This document shows, piece by piece, positions 23,258 to 34,116 of a stretch of 64,000 nt of DNA. A model generated the notes under the pieces. That model made no database searches. It was given only the letters and a program-made list of their open reading frames with translations, and had not been told where the DNA came from. Made by a program: the position numbers and the translations under genes. Source of the DNA: Phoebastria nigripes (lineage: Eukaryota > Chordata > Aves > Procellariiformes > Diomedeidae); NCBI GenBank assembly GCA_035582835.1, contig JAYKAV010003433.1:185810-249809 (forward strand). The letters are read 5' to 3'. Within the stretch, counting starts at the first letter, position 1; each line of letters opens with the position of its first letter.

Positions 23258-23805
23258 TGTCCTGGTTCCAGCTGGGACAGAGTTAACTTTCTTCCCAGTA
23301 GCTGGGGGGGATGCTGTGTTTTCAGTTTGGTNTAATAGGAGCGTTGACGGCCCATTGATGTTTTGNGTGTTGCTGGGTGATGCTTGCACCGGGGACTTTC
23401 GGCCTCCCATGCTCTGGCAGGGGGAGCATAACCGAGGCGGTTGACCCAGCTGGCCAATGGGGTGTTCCGTACCATGTGACATTGTGCTCAGTATAAAAAC
23501 TAAGTGTGTGTGTGCAGTCTGGCATCATGGGACGGGCTCTCACGTATTGGGCTACGTGACGGTTCGGCAGGTGGTGAGCAGTTGCATTGTGCATCACCTG
23601 CTTTGTNTACTCTATTGTTGTTGTTGTTGTCACTGTTATTATTACTGTTTTACTTTATTTTATTTCAATTATTAAACTGTTTTTATCTCAGCCCGTGAGT
23701 TTTCCTACTCGTGCCCTCCCAATTCTCTCCCCCATCCTACCAGAGCGAGGGGGTGAGCGAGTGGCTGTGTGGTGTTTAGTTGCTGGCCAGGGTTAAACCA
23801 CGACA
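23258..23805 (+). mobile_element. Solo LTR, family 1 (copy D) with CTAAC duplication
   Basis: Complete LTR from TGTCCTGGTTCCAGCTGGGA to TTAAACCACGACA, flanked by CTAAC at 23253-23257 and 23806-23810. TATAAAA is at 23492-23498, the CRE position reads TGACATTG (23477-23484), and ATTAAA is at 23671-23676. A TTG microsatellite lies between TATA box and polyadenylation signal. It is very similar to 55371-55927 and forms a second subfamily with it. High similarity and intact ends suggest a fairly recent insertion. Confidence 0.97.
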
Positions 23806-24059
23806 CTAACAATTCCTACTGCAGGACCAGAAGGACACAAGCAACAACTACATTAAAATTTTCATTGATTTCTTAGCTGGAGTGGGATTCATCTCACCTA
23901 GCTTTAGACAGGTGTAATGTAGATGTCTATATCTGACTAATCAGATATTATAGTCATTGAAGAGAAAATAAGTGTTTCTGAAGCACAATTATCTAACTTG
24001 TTATGTAAGACTATCTTACAAGCAGATGTAATGTAGTATAAAAATTATATAAAAATTAT

Positions 24060-25198
24060 TGTATTGGGTTTGCGTGGCAAGGTTTTGGTAGCAGGGGTGC
24101 TACAGGGGTGGCTTCTGTGAGAAGCTGCTAGAAGCTTCCCCTATGTCGGACAGAGCCAATGCCAGCCAGCNCCAAGATGGACCCGCCACTGGCCAAGGCC
24201 GAGCCCATCAACAACGGTGGTAGTACCTCTGTGATAACATATTTAAGAAGGGGAAAAAAAANCCAGCACAACCGCAGACGAAGAGAGGAGTGAGAATATG
24301 TGAGAGAAACAACTCTGCAGACACCAAGGTCAGTGAAGAAGGAGGGGGAGGAGGTACTCCAGGTGCCAGAGCAGAGATTCCCCTGCAGCCTGTGGTGAAG
24401 ACCATGGTGAGGCAGGCTGTCCCCCTGCAGCTCATGGAGGTTAACGGTAGAGCAGATATCCACCTGCAGCCTGTGGAGGACCCCACACTGGAGCAGGTGA
24501 ATGCCCGAAGGGGGCTGTGACCCCCTGGGAAGCCCGTGCTGGAGCAGGCTCCTGGCAGGACCTGTGACCCCGTGGAAAGAGGAGCCCACACTGGAGCAGG
24601 TTTGCTGGCAGGATTTATGACCCCGTGGGGGACCCACGTTGGAGCAGTCTGTTCCTAAAGGACTGCACCCCGTGGAAGGGACCCACGCTGGAGCAGTTTG
24701 TGAAGAACTGCAGCCCTTGGGAAGGACTCATGTTGGAGAAGTTCATGGAGGACTGTCTCCCATGGGAGGGGCCCCATACTGGAGCAGGGGAAGAGTGTAA
24801 AGAGTCCTCCCCCTGAGGAGGAAGGAGCAGCAGAAACAACGTGTGATAAACTGTCCACAACCCCCATTCCCCGTCCCCCTGTGCCGCTCAGGGGAAGGAG
24901 GTAGAGAAAATCAGGAGTAAAGTTAAGCCTGGGAAGAAGGGAGGGGTGGGGGGAAGGTGTTTTGAGATTTGGTTTATTTCTCATTATCCTACTCTGATTT
25001 GATTGGTAGTAAATTAAACTAATTTCCCCAAGTTGACTCTGTTTTGCCTGTGATGGTAATTGGTGAGTGATCTCCCTGTCCTTACCTTGACCTATGAGCC
25101 TTTCATTATATTTTGTCTCCCCTGTCCAGCTGAGGAGGGAGGAGTGATAGAGAGGCTTTGGTGGGCACCTGGCATCCANCCAGGATCAACCCACTACA
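24060..25198 (+). mobile_element. Solo LTR, family 2 (copy 2)
   Basis: Begins TGTATTGGGTTTGCGTGGCA and ends ATCAACCCACTACA. A TATA-like CATATTTAAG lies at 24238-24247. The polyadenylation hexamer of copy 1 is altered here (AGTAAA in GGTAGTAAATTAAAC), although ATTAAA follows directly. Flanks ATTAT (24055-24059) and ATTTT (25199-25203) agree at four of five positions and may be the target duplication. It carries the best preserved set of the 45-bp internal repeats. The 169-codon antisense frame at 24128-24637 is not called a gene. Confidence 0.88.
24632..24790 (+). repeat. 45-bp tandem repeats inside family-2 LTR
   Basis: Unit starts at 24632 (ACCCACGTTGG), 24681 (ACCCACGCTGG), 24726 (ACTCATGTTGG) and 24772 (CCCCATACTGG) give spacings of 49, 45 and 46 bp. 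Each has the GCTGGAGCAG-like core and an AACTGCA/GACTG segment. Earlier, more diverged units reach back to about 24480. Confidence 0.85.
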
Positions 25199-26094
25199 AT
25201 TTTACATGTTCCCATTGGTTTCAAAGGGACCCTACAGTGACCAACATGCAAAGAGAAGTATGTAGTTGGTCAGACAAATTCAACCTCAAATATCTGGTAT
25301 AAACATAGTGAAATGACTAAAGAATCATGATATGTAGAATATAACTTTATGTCTGTAGTTGTTCAGATTAATACAGCTACTAATATCATAGCTCATCTAG
25401 ACTATATGATTTGCACCCTGTATTCCAACCCAGATATCCAGGAAAATGATTATTAACTTACTTGGTTAAATTCCCATGAAGAGGTAGTGCAGAACAATAA
25501 GAGGTACTCTAGAACAATGCACTTGGTGGTGAAACCTGACATCCACATCACACAGTANCTGTGGACTGTATTTGACACCACCAGAAGTCTGCATCTCTAG
25601 ACTTTGCTTCTCCACAAAATTTCTACCACANGTGGTATGAATTAGCTCATGTAAAGCTGTGAATGTTATCTTGCTTTCATAACAGATGACTTTTCAACAT
25701 GCTGCTCTCAGAAGGGGGGTGGTCAGCATCCCCTTTAGTGAGCTGACCACAACAGCCTCATGAAAAGGAAGTACAATTTTGGAAGCTCATACAAGAGCTC
25801 ATTTACAAGAATGTGGTGTTGTCCTGTGGAAACTTACATCCCCTGACTTCCTCTGGCCTGTGGTTATACCTTTAGGATGAGTAAACTGACACTGGGCAAG
25901 ATGATCACCAAGTCCCAGAGAACAAAGTCAAGAGTCATGTTTACCCTGAAATTTCTACCAATGAGCTAGTATGTAGTAGGAAGTGTGTCAGTCCTTGGCT
26001 CCCTTTTTAACAAGTGGAAGATTTGTTTTAACACAGATTTTGTGCTGAATACACAATTCTTTGTGTAACTTTTTTTAAATGATTGTGATGATTG
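25199..26094. other. Unique sequence, no feature seen
   Basis: Ordinary AT-rich sequence between the family-2 LTR and a CR1 copy. Nothing recognisable as gene or repeat. Confidence 0.55.
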
Positions 26095-26247
26095 GGAGAA
26101 GTACCCGAGGACTGGGAGAAGTCAAATGTCACTACTATCTTCAAGCAGGTCAAAAAGGAGGACCCAGAAAACTACAGATCAGTCAGCTTCACCTTGATCC
26201 CTAGGAAAGTGATTGAGTAGCTAATTCTGGGAGCCATTTCCAGGCAT

Positions 26248-26793
26248 ATGAAGGACAAGAAAGCCATCAGGAGTAGTCAGCATGGATTCACCAAGGGGAA
26301 GTCATGCTTGACCAACTTGATAAACTTCTATGATGAAATGACTGGCTTGGTAGATGAGGATATTGTCTACCTAGACTTCAGTAAGACTTTTGACACTGTC
26401 TCCCGTAANATCCTCATAGTGAAGCTGTTGAAGTATGGGCTGGATAAGCAGATAGTGAGGTGGATTGAAAACTGGCTGAATGGCTGGGCCCAGAGAGTGG
26501 TAATCAGGGGTGCAAAGTCTAGTTGGAGACTGGTAACTAGTGGTGTACCCCAGGGATCAATAGTGGGTCCAGTCCTGTTTAACATCTTCAATAAAGATCT
26601 GAATGATGGGGTAGAGTGTACCCTCAGCAACTTTGCAGATGACACAAATCTGGGAGGAGTGGCTGCTACACCAGAGGGTTGTGCTGCCATCCAGAGGGAC
26701 CTCAACAGGCTGGAGAAATGGGCAGACAAAAACCTCATGAAGTTCAACAAGAGGAAGTACAAAGTCCTGCACCAGGGGAGGAAAGCAGCTTAG
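26248..26793 (+). pseudogene. CR1 ORF2 reverse transcriptase fragment
   Basis: A 181-codon open stretch with RT motifs in order: YLDFSKTFDTV (block A), SGVPQGS (block B) and FADDT (block C, with both catalytic Asp). It is followed by the conserved [16 protein letters not shown] segment. It is preceded in the same frame by a stop (TAG, 26218-26220) where the CR1 sequence continues upstream, so the listed start is only the first Met after the stop and not a true initiation site. CR1 RT normally copies its own RNA at a nicked target. This piece lacks the endonuclease and the thumb is disrupted downstream. Confidence 0.93.
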
Positions 26794-27072
26794 CACAAAA
26801 GGACCTGGAGACACCAGGTTGAACATGAGCCAGCAACGTGCCCTTGGGGCAAAGAAAGCTAATGGTATCCTGGGCTGCATTAGGANGAGTGTTGCCAGGA
26901 GGTTGAGGGAGGTGATCCTTCTCCTCTGCTCAGGACTGATAAAGCCAGACCTGCAGTAATGTGTCCAGTTCTGGGCTTTTCAGTACTAGAGATACATGGA
27001 CATATTGGAGAGAGTCCAGAGAAGGGACATGAAGATTACTAAGGGACTGGAGAATCTCTCATACAAGGAAAG

Positions 27073-27231
27073 TATTTCCTTTAAGTGTTCAAGGATAGGT
27101 TGGATGGGGCTTTGAGCAACCTCAGGTTGCATCTAGTGAGAGATGTCCCTGCCCATGACAAGGGGGATTGGACTAGATGATCTTTAAAGGTCCCTTCCAG
27201 CACAAACTATTCTGTGATTCCATGATCCTAT
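27073..27231 (+). mobile_element. Short CR1 3' end nested in CR1
   Basis: About 160 bp: TTCAAGGATAGGTTGGATGG, GGATTGGACTAGATGATC and the tail TGTGATTCCATGATCCTATG. It splits the surrounding CR1. The pentamer GAAAG is present on both sides (27068-27072 and 27232-27236), consistent with a short target duplication, although CR1 often leaves none. Confidence 0.9.
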
Positions 27232-27633
27232 GAAAGGCTGAGTGAGCTGGGATTATTCAGCCTGGAGAAGAGAAAACTCAAGGGGGATCTCATAAATGTG
27301 TACAAATATCTGAAGGGAGGGTGCGAAGAAGATGGAGCCAGGCTCTTTTCAGTGGTGTCCAGTGACAGGACGAGAGGCAGTGGGCACAAACTGAAACACA
27401 GGAGTCTTCGTCTCAACATCAGGAAGAACTTTTTTCACTGTGAGGGTGACCAAGCACTGGCACAGGTTGCCCATGGAGGTTGTGGAGTCTCCCTCCTTGG
27501 AGATATTAAAAAAACATCTGGACATGGTCCTGGGCAACTGGCTCTAGGTGACCCTGCTTTAGCAGGTGGGGTTGGACAAGATGACCTCCAGAGGTCCCTT
27601 CCAACCTCAGCCATTGTGTGATTCTGTAATTCT

Positions 27634-28919
27634 AAACAAATGTTTGAGCCCTGAAGTCATTGATCCCTCTGTGTGCCAGCATATAAAATACTAGTTCAAG
27701 AAGGTAAATTGTTTCAACAAGCTGAAATATAGCTTTCTTCTTGTCTGGGGATATCTTGGAAGAGAAGAGTCCCTCAAGTAATATTTATTCATTTTTTTGT
27801 TAATATGTAATACACTAAAAAAGTAAAAATATATTTGAAAAACTCTTGCAGACTCAGGTGTACAATCTNAGTAAATTGATCTATAACATTTTTTAACTTA
27901 AGATAACACTTATTTTCTATTTGAAAATAATGAAATATTTCACACTTTCTGATTTACAGAGGACTTTTTTTTTTTTTTAATTCTGTATTTGAAATAAAAA
28001 AAAAATATTTAGGAGCTTTGTGTCGAATTGAAATCTATTTAGACATTTTTTACCTCTCTGAGATAAATTACTTAGGGAAAGCAGGATGTAGTAAGAATAT
28101 GTTGATTGGCATTGACTACATCAACAAAAATGTGTTCGGTATTCAAAAAGTAATTTACAGATGCTGAAGTGTCAGATTTAAATAAAGAAAAATTACCAAG
28201 AAAAGCATAATTTCCATCTGTGGGGAAAAAAAAAAAAAAATCTTCCCCAAATTCATTATGATTTAATGGTCTGTTACCAACGCCAGTCCATGTGGTGAGA
28301 GGTGATTACATACCTGAGGAGCTCAGGCTGTCAGTGTCAGAATGAGTCTAGAGGGTGGCAAGTAGGAGCAATACCAGTTAATTCTTGGATTAAAATGTAG
28401 CACTATTTTATTCATGTTGTGTTTCCCTCCATCTGTCTCTGGTCTTCTTAAAAACAACCTTAATTTCACCAGCACTTACTGCCCATAAAGCCAGGAAATC
28501 ACAACAGCTGTATAATATNTAAAGACTCTTTATAAATGATCCAAAATGCTTTTCCAGATATTTATTTCAAAGACTTCAGCTTTAATGGTGACTTGTCTGA
28601 ATGGTGCATCATTACATTCTGAACATCTCTTAGGAATGCTTAGTATGTTTTTCATAATTTTCTTAGTTTGAATTAAGCTACTTACTTACATTTTCATGCT
28701 TCAAATCAAAATGTTATGATTCATTAAACTGTATTAGGAATTTTCTATTAAAACATATGCACATATTTATAAATTTTAGACATCACTTTACACAAAAGTA
28801 GACTACTTTACACAAAGTAGTTCAATCTATTTACAAAATATTTTAGAAAACTAACACTTAATTCTAGCAGTGTTTCTGAAGACACCAATGCATCTTGTTT
28901 AAAATCTTTGTCAAGCATC
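27634..28919. other. Unique AT-rich DNA, no gene seen
   Basis: About 1.3 kb of AT-rich sequence with short A and T runs and a small palindrome at 28802-28821 (ACTACTTT, four-base spacer, AAAGTAGT). Confidence 0.6.
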
Positions 28920-29582
28920 CGATGGAGAAGACACTGTTCACTGTCATCAAGTTTGCTGATGACAACAAAGTGGAGTGACCAGTCAATATGAGCACAGGGC
29001 CCCTGCCCCCCACAGAGACGGTGACAGACTGGAGGAATAGGCCAACAGGAACCTCAGGATATTCAACAGTAATTCAGATGAGCTGGGGAGCAGCTCTGGA
29101 GAAAAGTCCCTGGGGACAGTGAACTGAACTTGAGCCAACAGTGCGCACTGGCAGCAGAAATGACCAACAGCATCTGGGGTTGTATTAACAGCAGCACAGG
29201 CAACAGGTCCAGGAAAGTGATTATCCTCCCCTTTACTCAATACTTGTTAGATCGCATCAATACTACTGCGTCCAGTTTGGTGTTCCCCAGTACGGGATAG
29301 ACATCAGTAAACTGGGGTGAGTTCAGCAGAAGGCCATAAGGATGGTCAGGGCTGGAGTACTTGCCCTGTGAGGAGTGGCTGAGGGACCAGGGCTTGAGGT
29401 CTTAAAGACCATCGTGCAGTGTAGAATGTTTCCCAGAGAGACTGCATCATCTTCATCCTTGGGAGTTTTCAAGACCCAACTGGACAGCAACCTGTTCTGA
29501 CCTCACAGCTGCCCTGTTTTGAGCAGGAGATTGGACTAGAGACTTCCTATATTCTCTTCCCACCTGAGTTAACCTATGTGGT
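28920..29582 (+). mobile_element. Old, diverged CR1 fragment
   Basis: CR1 ORF2 C-terminal and 3' sequence in the plus direction: TTTGCTGATGACAACAAAGT (block C region, reading FADD), GGAACCTCAGGATATTCAAC, ACTTGAGCCAACAGTGCGC, GAGTGGCTGAGGGACCAGGG and GGAGATTGGACTAGAGACTT. It is much more diverged than the other copies, with many small deletions, and no 8-bp tail remains. No frame is open for any useful length. Confidence 0.88.
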
Positions 29583-31595
29583 GGCACGAGGAGAAAAAGG
29601 AAACTAGATTCAGTAGTTAAGACACTCTCCTGGGATGGACGATCTTTTGAGTTTAAGCTAAAAGAGGGATTAAGGATAGGTGACTTTCTGAGACATATTT
29701 AACCTCTAATTTTTTATACAAAAGACAGTGATATTACTAGCTCTGTTTTATGTCCCTGCTCTGAGCAGGTAGTGGATTATCCACCAGGGTTTGCATGTAT
29801 ATGGTTGTCCAGTCTATGGACGACAAATTTAAGTGGGTGTATATTCATCTCGGTCCAGATGGTAGTATGTCTGAGCGTGCACATTACATAAAGAGACCGT
29901 GAAAAGTGGACTTGGATGCCAAAAAATTTTAGCAGAAAATGTTGTTGACTACCACACTGAATTTAGCCAACTAAGTTCTGATATAAAGTATATAAAGTCA
30001 TAAATTCTAGAAAGGAGTTTTTTCTTTCCTTTTTTGATCTTTTTGTCGAATAGCAAATATCTTCATTTTTGAGTAATATCGAGCATAATATAGTCTCTAG
30101 AGTAATATATTTTTATAAATTTAAAAAGAACTTTGCCATAATCCAAATATAAATGTGCAAGTTATTAATGTATGACTATTCTCTATATCTTGTAGTTTTA
30201 TGTTAATACTTCAGAAGATTTCCCAAATATACAAAACACCTTTAAATCTGTTTTCACACACATTGATGTAGAACAGTACTACAACCAGATAGTAAGAGTG
30301 TTATCTCTACATAAAAAACTTCATTGAGAATCTGCATAACCATGTGAACATTTGACAGTCACATATTGCCCTACTAGGTGAAAGATAACTGTCTCATGCC
30401 TAGAGAACTGTTCTTAGACTTTTTGTTTTTCAAAAAGATCATAGGCTTTTCCTGAAACTTCCCCTCTGTCATCGTTCTGCCATTGGTCACAAGCACCCTT
30501 AGAGCTCTGTCCTAAATTTGCTTCCACAGTTGGTTTGTAATATAATGAATATNGACAGGTATTTACCAATTTTGAGTTTGGATATCTTGAAGCTAGCTGG
30601 CTGGATTTACAATCAATTGAAATGAAAGTAAAATAGATAGACAGACTGATAGATACAAATACTCTTTTTTGGCCAACTGNGTGATAAAACAAGTATTTCC
30701 TCCTACCTCTCAGAGAAAAGGTAGCAACCACAATGTCCAAATAAGGTCAGAAAATCTTTTTTTTTGGTACCTTCAATGACAAAAATGTCAGCTGTTAATT
30801 GACACATCAGGAAGTATGACAACAGCTTCATTCCTTTTTGTATCTCCCTTTTCCATGCTATTTCTAATCTACTTCTCCTGGTAGAAAAAATGTCCTTTTT
30901 ACCAGTTCTCTTAACTCAAAGGGTGAGAGCAGGCTTTTCAGAACCGATTACCACCTTTTGTTTTTGCTGGTGAGACAAAGGTTTCCTCTGTGGGTAGAAT
31001 AATTCCAATCCATGTGCCTGTAAATTTACCTGTTAAAAAACAGTGAAATGAATAAACCAAACAAAAATAATAATATATGGTATTATGAGAAGAGATACAG
31101 AATTTCAAAATCATGAAAATCTGTGTGGTAGTTTTTAAAGTATGTCTTAAAAACAGATGGGTTTGTCTGTTGAATTGAAAAGAATGCTTTTTTGGTCCTT
31201 TTATGGTGAATCTCACTCTCAGACACACAAACACACAAGAAAAGTTTTCTAAGAGAAATGTGAGTAAAGTATATTTAAAACAGTTTAGGAAATACGCCAA
31301 AAGTGAAAGTGTTGCTACATTTATGGAAGGATTATTTCTATGACCTTAATGGAAAATCAGAAAAGGTAGTGAGCTACTACAACAACAAAAAGAGGGAAGG
31401 TGCTGTAAACAAGCTGTGAAGTAAAAAAAAAAAAACAAACTTAAAAGAACAAGTTTAAATGATATTTAAATATGCAGTGGTGAATTCAGACTCAGGGTAT
31501 TTCATTAAGTTCAGTTTACTGAACACCTCATTTACCTTCCTGTTATCCATGAATATATGCAAAGTATAATTAAAATGACATCTTTTGCTCCCAGT
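29583..31595. other. Unique AT-rich DNA, no gene seen
   Basis: About 2 kb. Minus-strand frames of 108 and 120 codons (30414-30740, 30938-31300) have no domain-like or exon-like features. Nothing else recognised. Confidence 0.55.
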
Positions 31596-31614
31596 AAAAA
31601 AAAAAAAAAAAAAA

Positions 31615-31919
31615 NNNNNNNNNNNNNNNNNNNNNNNNNNNNNNNNNNNNNNNNNNNNNNNNNNNNNNNNNNNNNNNNNNNNNNNNNNNNNNNNNNNNNN
31701 NNNNNNNNNNNNNNNNNNNNNNNNNNNNNNNNNNNNNNNNNNNNNNNNNNNNNNNNNNNNNNNNNNNNNNNNNNNNNNNNNNNNNNNNNNNNNNNNNNNN
31801 NNNNNNNNNNNNNNNNNNNNNNNNNNNNNNNNNNNNNNNNNNNNNNNNNNNNNNNNNNNNNNNNNNNNNNNNNNNNNNNNNNNNNNNNNNNNNNNNNNNN
31901 NNNNNNNNNNNNNNNNNNN
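31615..31919. other. Assembly gap (305 N) with poly-A on both edges
   Basis: A run of N bounded by 19 A on the left (31596-31614) and 15 A on the right (31920-31934). The right side enters directly into the middle of a family-1 LTR, so the missing sequence should include that LTR's end. Long frames drawn across the N run are meaningless. Confidence 0.98.
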
Positions 31920-31934
31920 AAAAAAAAAAAAAAA

Positions 31935-31982
31935 TTGTGGGTTGAGATAAAGACAGTTGAATAGGACAGAAAAAGAAGGGAA

Positions 31983-32017
<35 letters not shown>

Positions 32018-32389
32018 TAAAAGAATATACAAAATAAGTGATGCACAATGCAATTGCTCACCACNCGCCGACTGATGCCCAGCGAGTTCCCAAGCAGCGG
32101 TCGCCACCCCCCAGCCAACTCCCCCCAGTTTATATACCAAGCATGACATCGTATGGTATGGAATATCCCTTTGGCCAGTTTGGGCCAGCTGTCCTGGCTG
32201 TGCCCCCTCCCANCTTCTCGCTGGCAGGGCATGAGAAACTAAAAAGTCCTTGACTAGTGTAAGCACTACTTAACAACAACTAAAGCATCAGTGTGTTATC
32301 AACATTATTCTCATTTTAAATCCAAAACACAGCACTATACCAGCTACTAGGAAGAAAATTAACTCTATCCCTGAGCTGAAACCAGGACA
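31935..32389 (-). mobile_element. Family-1 LTR, cut by the assembly gap (copy E)
   Basis: On the minus strand it begins TGTCCTGGTTTCAGCTCAGG at 32389 and runs through TTAATTTTCTTCCTAGTAGC, the TATA region (TATATAAAC near 32130) and the polyadenylation region until it meets the gap at 31935. It carries an ATT trinucleotide repeat (about 31981-32014). The terminal 110 bp or so of the LTR should be in the gap. Confidence 0.9.
31981..32014. repeat. (AAT)n microsatellite in LTR copy E
   Basis: About eleven AAT units. The position corresponds to the TTG repeat in copies D and I and to the TAG/TAA repeat in copy F, so it is an expansion of a repeat native to the LTR. Confidence 0.95.
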
Positions 32390-32678
32390 TCCCTTCAATC
32401 CNGTGTTGAAAAATGACCTGTTATAGCCACCCTACATTGTCACATATTGTTCTAACCTACTTTTATTTAACTTGTACATTTTGGTTTTAGTATTGTAACT
32501 AACTGCATTCAGTCCTTCAATTCCTATACTAACTGAGATGGTGAAGTATATGTCAAAGCCACGAATATAAAAAACTCATCAGCATTAGTAACAAAATTGT
32601 TTAAAAGCTTCACTAAATTACTGTCTCCACCAGTGCTTCATGGCAACAGCATAGGGTCTAGTTTTGGGGTTTTTGGGT
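32390..32678. other. Spacer between LTRs, no feature seen
   Basis: About 290 bp of AT-rich sequence. No remnant of ERV internal sequence is evident. Confidence 0.5.
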
Positions 32679-34116
32679 TGTGGTGGGTTGACCTTGGCCA
32701 GCTGCCAGATGCCTACCTAGCTGCTCTCTCACTTCACCTCCTGTACTGGGCCTGGCTAAGATAGAGTTAATTTTCTTTGTAGCAGCTCCTNTGGTGCTGT
32801 GTTTTAGATTTTTGACCAAAGCAGTACTGATAACACACTAACATTACAGCTTTTGCTGAACAGTGCTTGCACAGCAATAAGGCCTTCTCTGTTCCTTACT
32901 CCACTCTCCCAGTGAATAGATAGGGGCGGGGGGGGGTATGCAATAGGTTGAGAGGGGACACAAACGGGCAGATTACTTGAACTAACCAAAAAGGTATTCC
33001 ATACCATATAACATCATGCTCAGCAATAAAAGGGAAAAGCGGCGGCTATAGGAGGGTTAGCCATCTTTTGCTCTGGAACTGGCTGGGCATTGGTCTACCC
33101 ATGGGAGGTGGTGAGTGATTGCCTTTATATCACTTGTTTTGTTTTGTTTTCTTCTCTCTTCTTCCACTTATTAAAAAAATTATTTATTTATTTATTTTAT
33201 TTTGACCCCCAAGTTTTCTTGCTTTTATTCTTTTTTTCTTTTTCCTCCATCCCACTGGTGGGGGGAGGTGAGAGGGAGCAAGTGTGCAGTTCTTAGCTGC
33301 CTACTAANGTTAAACCACAACACCTCCTCAACAGAACAAGGGGAGAAAATAAGATGAAAAAACTTGTGGGCTGAGATAAACATAGGAAGATCACTCACCA
33401 ATTACAGCCACAGGCAGAGCATTGACCTGGGGAAAATGAATTTAATTTATTGCCAATTAAAATAGAGTTGGATGGTGAGGAAATATAGACAACACCCCAG
33501 GCTCAACTTCACTTCTTTCGCAACTCTCGTACATCCCCTGCCTCCCACCACCCTGAGTGGTGCAGTGGGGGATGAGGAATGGGGGTTTGTGGTCAGTGCA
33601 TAACAGTTCCTTTCTGCCTCACATTTTTCCCCTGCCCCAGCGTGGTTCATCTCCACAGTCTGCTGTCCTTCAGGGTAAACCTGCTCCAATGTGGGACTTC
33701 AATGGACCACAGTTTCTTCAGGGTATATTCACCTGCTCCAGCATAGGGTCCTTCACAGGCTGTGGTATGGGTATCTGCTCTGGCATCGTGCTTTCCATGG
33801 GCTGCAGGGGAATCTCTGCTCCAGCATCTGGAGCACCTCTTCCCCCTCCTTCTTCTCTCACTTTGGTGTTCACAGGGGTGTTTTTCACAGTCTTTTTTCC
33901 TTACTCCTCACTGCTGTGCAGTGTTCTGCTCTTTCTTGAATGTTTTTTCTCCAAGGCACCATCTTGGCTGAGGGGCTCAGCTGTGTCCTTCGGTGGGTCC
34001 GTTGGAGTCAGCTGGAAATGGCTGTGTCCAGCATGGGGCAGCCCCTGGCCTCTTCTCACTGAGGCCACCCCTGCAGCCCCACAGCTACCAAAACCTTGCC
34101 ACCTACACCCAATGTA
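32679..34116 (-). mobile_element. Family-2 LTR (copy 3), interrupted by a family-1 LTR
   Basis: Minus-strand copy of the LTR seen at 9372 and 24060. The left end TGTGGTGGGTTGACCTTGGC is the complement of the family-2 3' end, and the right end ACACCCAATGTA is the complement of its 5' end. A family-1 LTR (32742-33322) is inserted. Without it the copy is about 850 bp, shorter than the other two owing to deletions. TTTATT at 33446-33451 gives the AATAAA polyadenylation signal. An antisense frame of 235 codons (33557-34264, plus strand) is open, as in the other copies. Confidence 0.87.
32742..33322 (+). mobile_element. Family-1 LTR nested in family-2 LTR (copy G), CCTCC duplication
   Basis: Complete LTR from TGTACTGGGCCTGGCTAAGA to TTAAACCACAACA. 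CCTCC flanks it on both sides (32737-32741 and 33323-33327), and removing LTR plus one CCTCC restores the family-2 sequence CACCTCCTCAACAG. The TATA region is altered (CAGCAATAAAAGG), the CRE position reads AACATCAT, and ATTAAA at 33170-33175 remains. An ATTT microsatellite follows the polyadenylation site. The insertion is younger than its host LTR. Confidence 0.95.

Larger units (their letters stand above)
26095..27633 (+). mobile_element. CR1 LINE, 5'-truncated, interrupted by a second CR1
   Basis: Starts inside ORF2 (ACCCGAGGACTGGGAGAAGT) and runs to the 3' end at GTGATTCTGTAATTCT. The body covers reverse transcriptase and the ORF2 C-terminus. It is interrupted at 27073-27231 by a short CR1 3' end. 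Its own sequence breaks off at GGAAAG (27072) and continues at GGCTGAGTGAGCTGGG (27236 on). The reading frame is damaged (in-frame stop at 26218-26220 and later frameshifts), so it is a dead copy. The loss of the 5' part is the usual result of incomplete reverse transcription. Confidence 0.95.

Noticed and set aside
23205..23796. Several overlapping frames of 64-103 codons
   Set aside because: They lie in the LTR at 23258-23805 and its microsatellite. Frames on both strands are open by composition.
30938..31300. 120-codon minus-strand frame as a host exon
   Set aside because: No domain, no good splice context and AT-rich composition as in its neighbours.
31455..32266. Long frames on both strands across 31615-31919
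   Set aside because: They exist only because N codons are read through the assembly gap. The same applies to the frames across 42730-43130.
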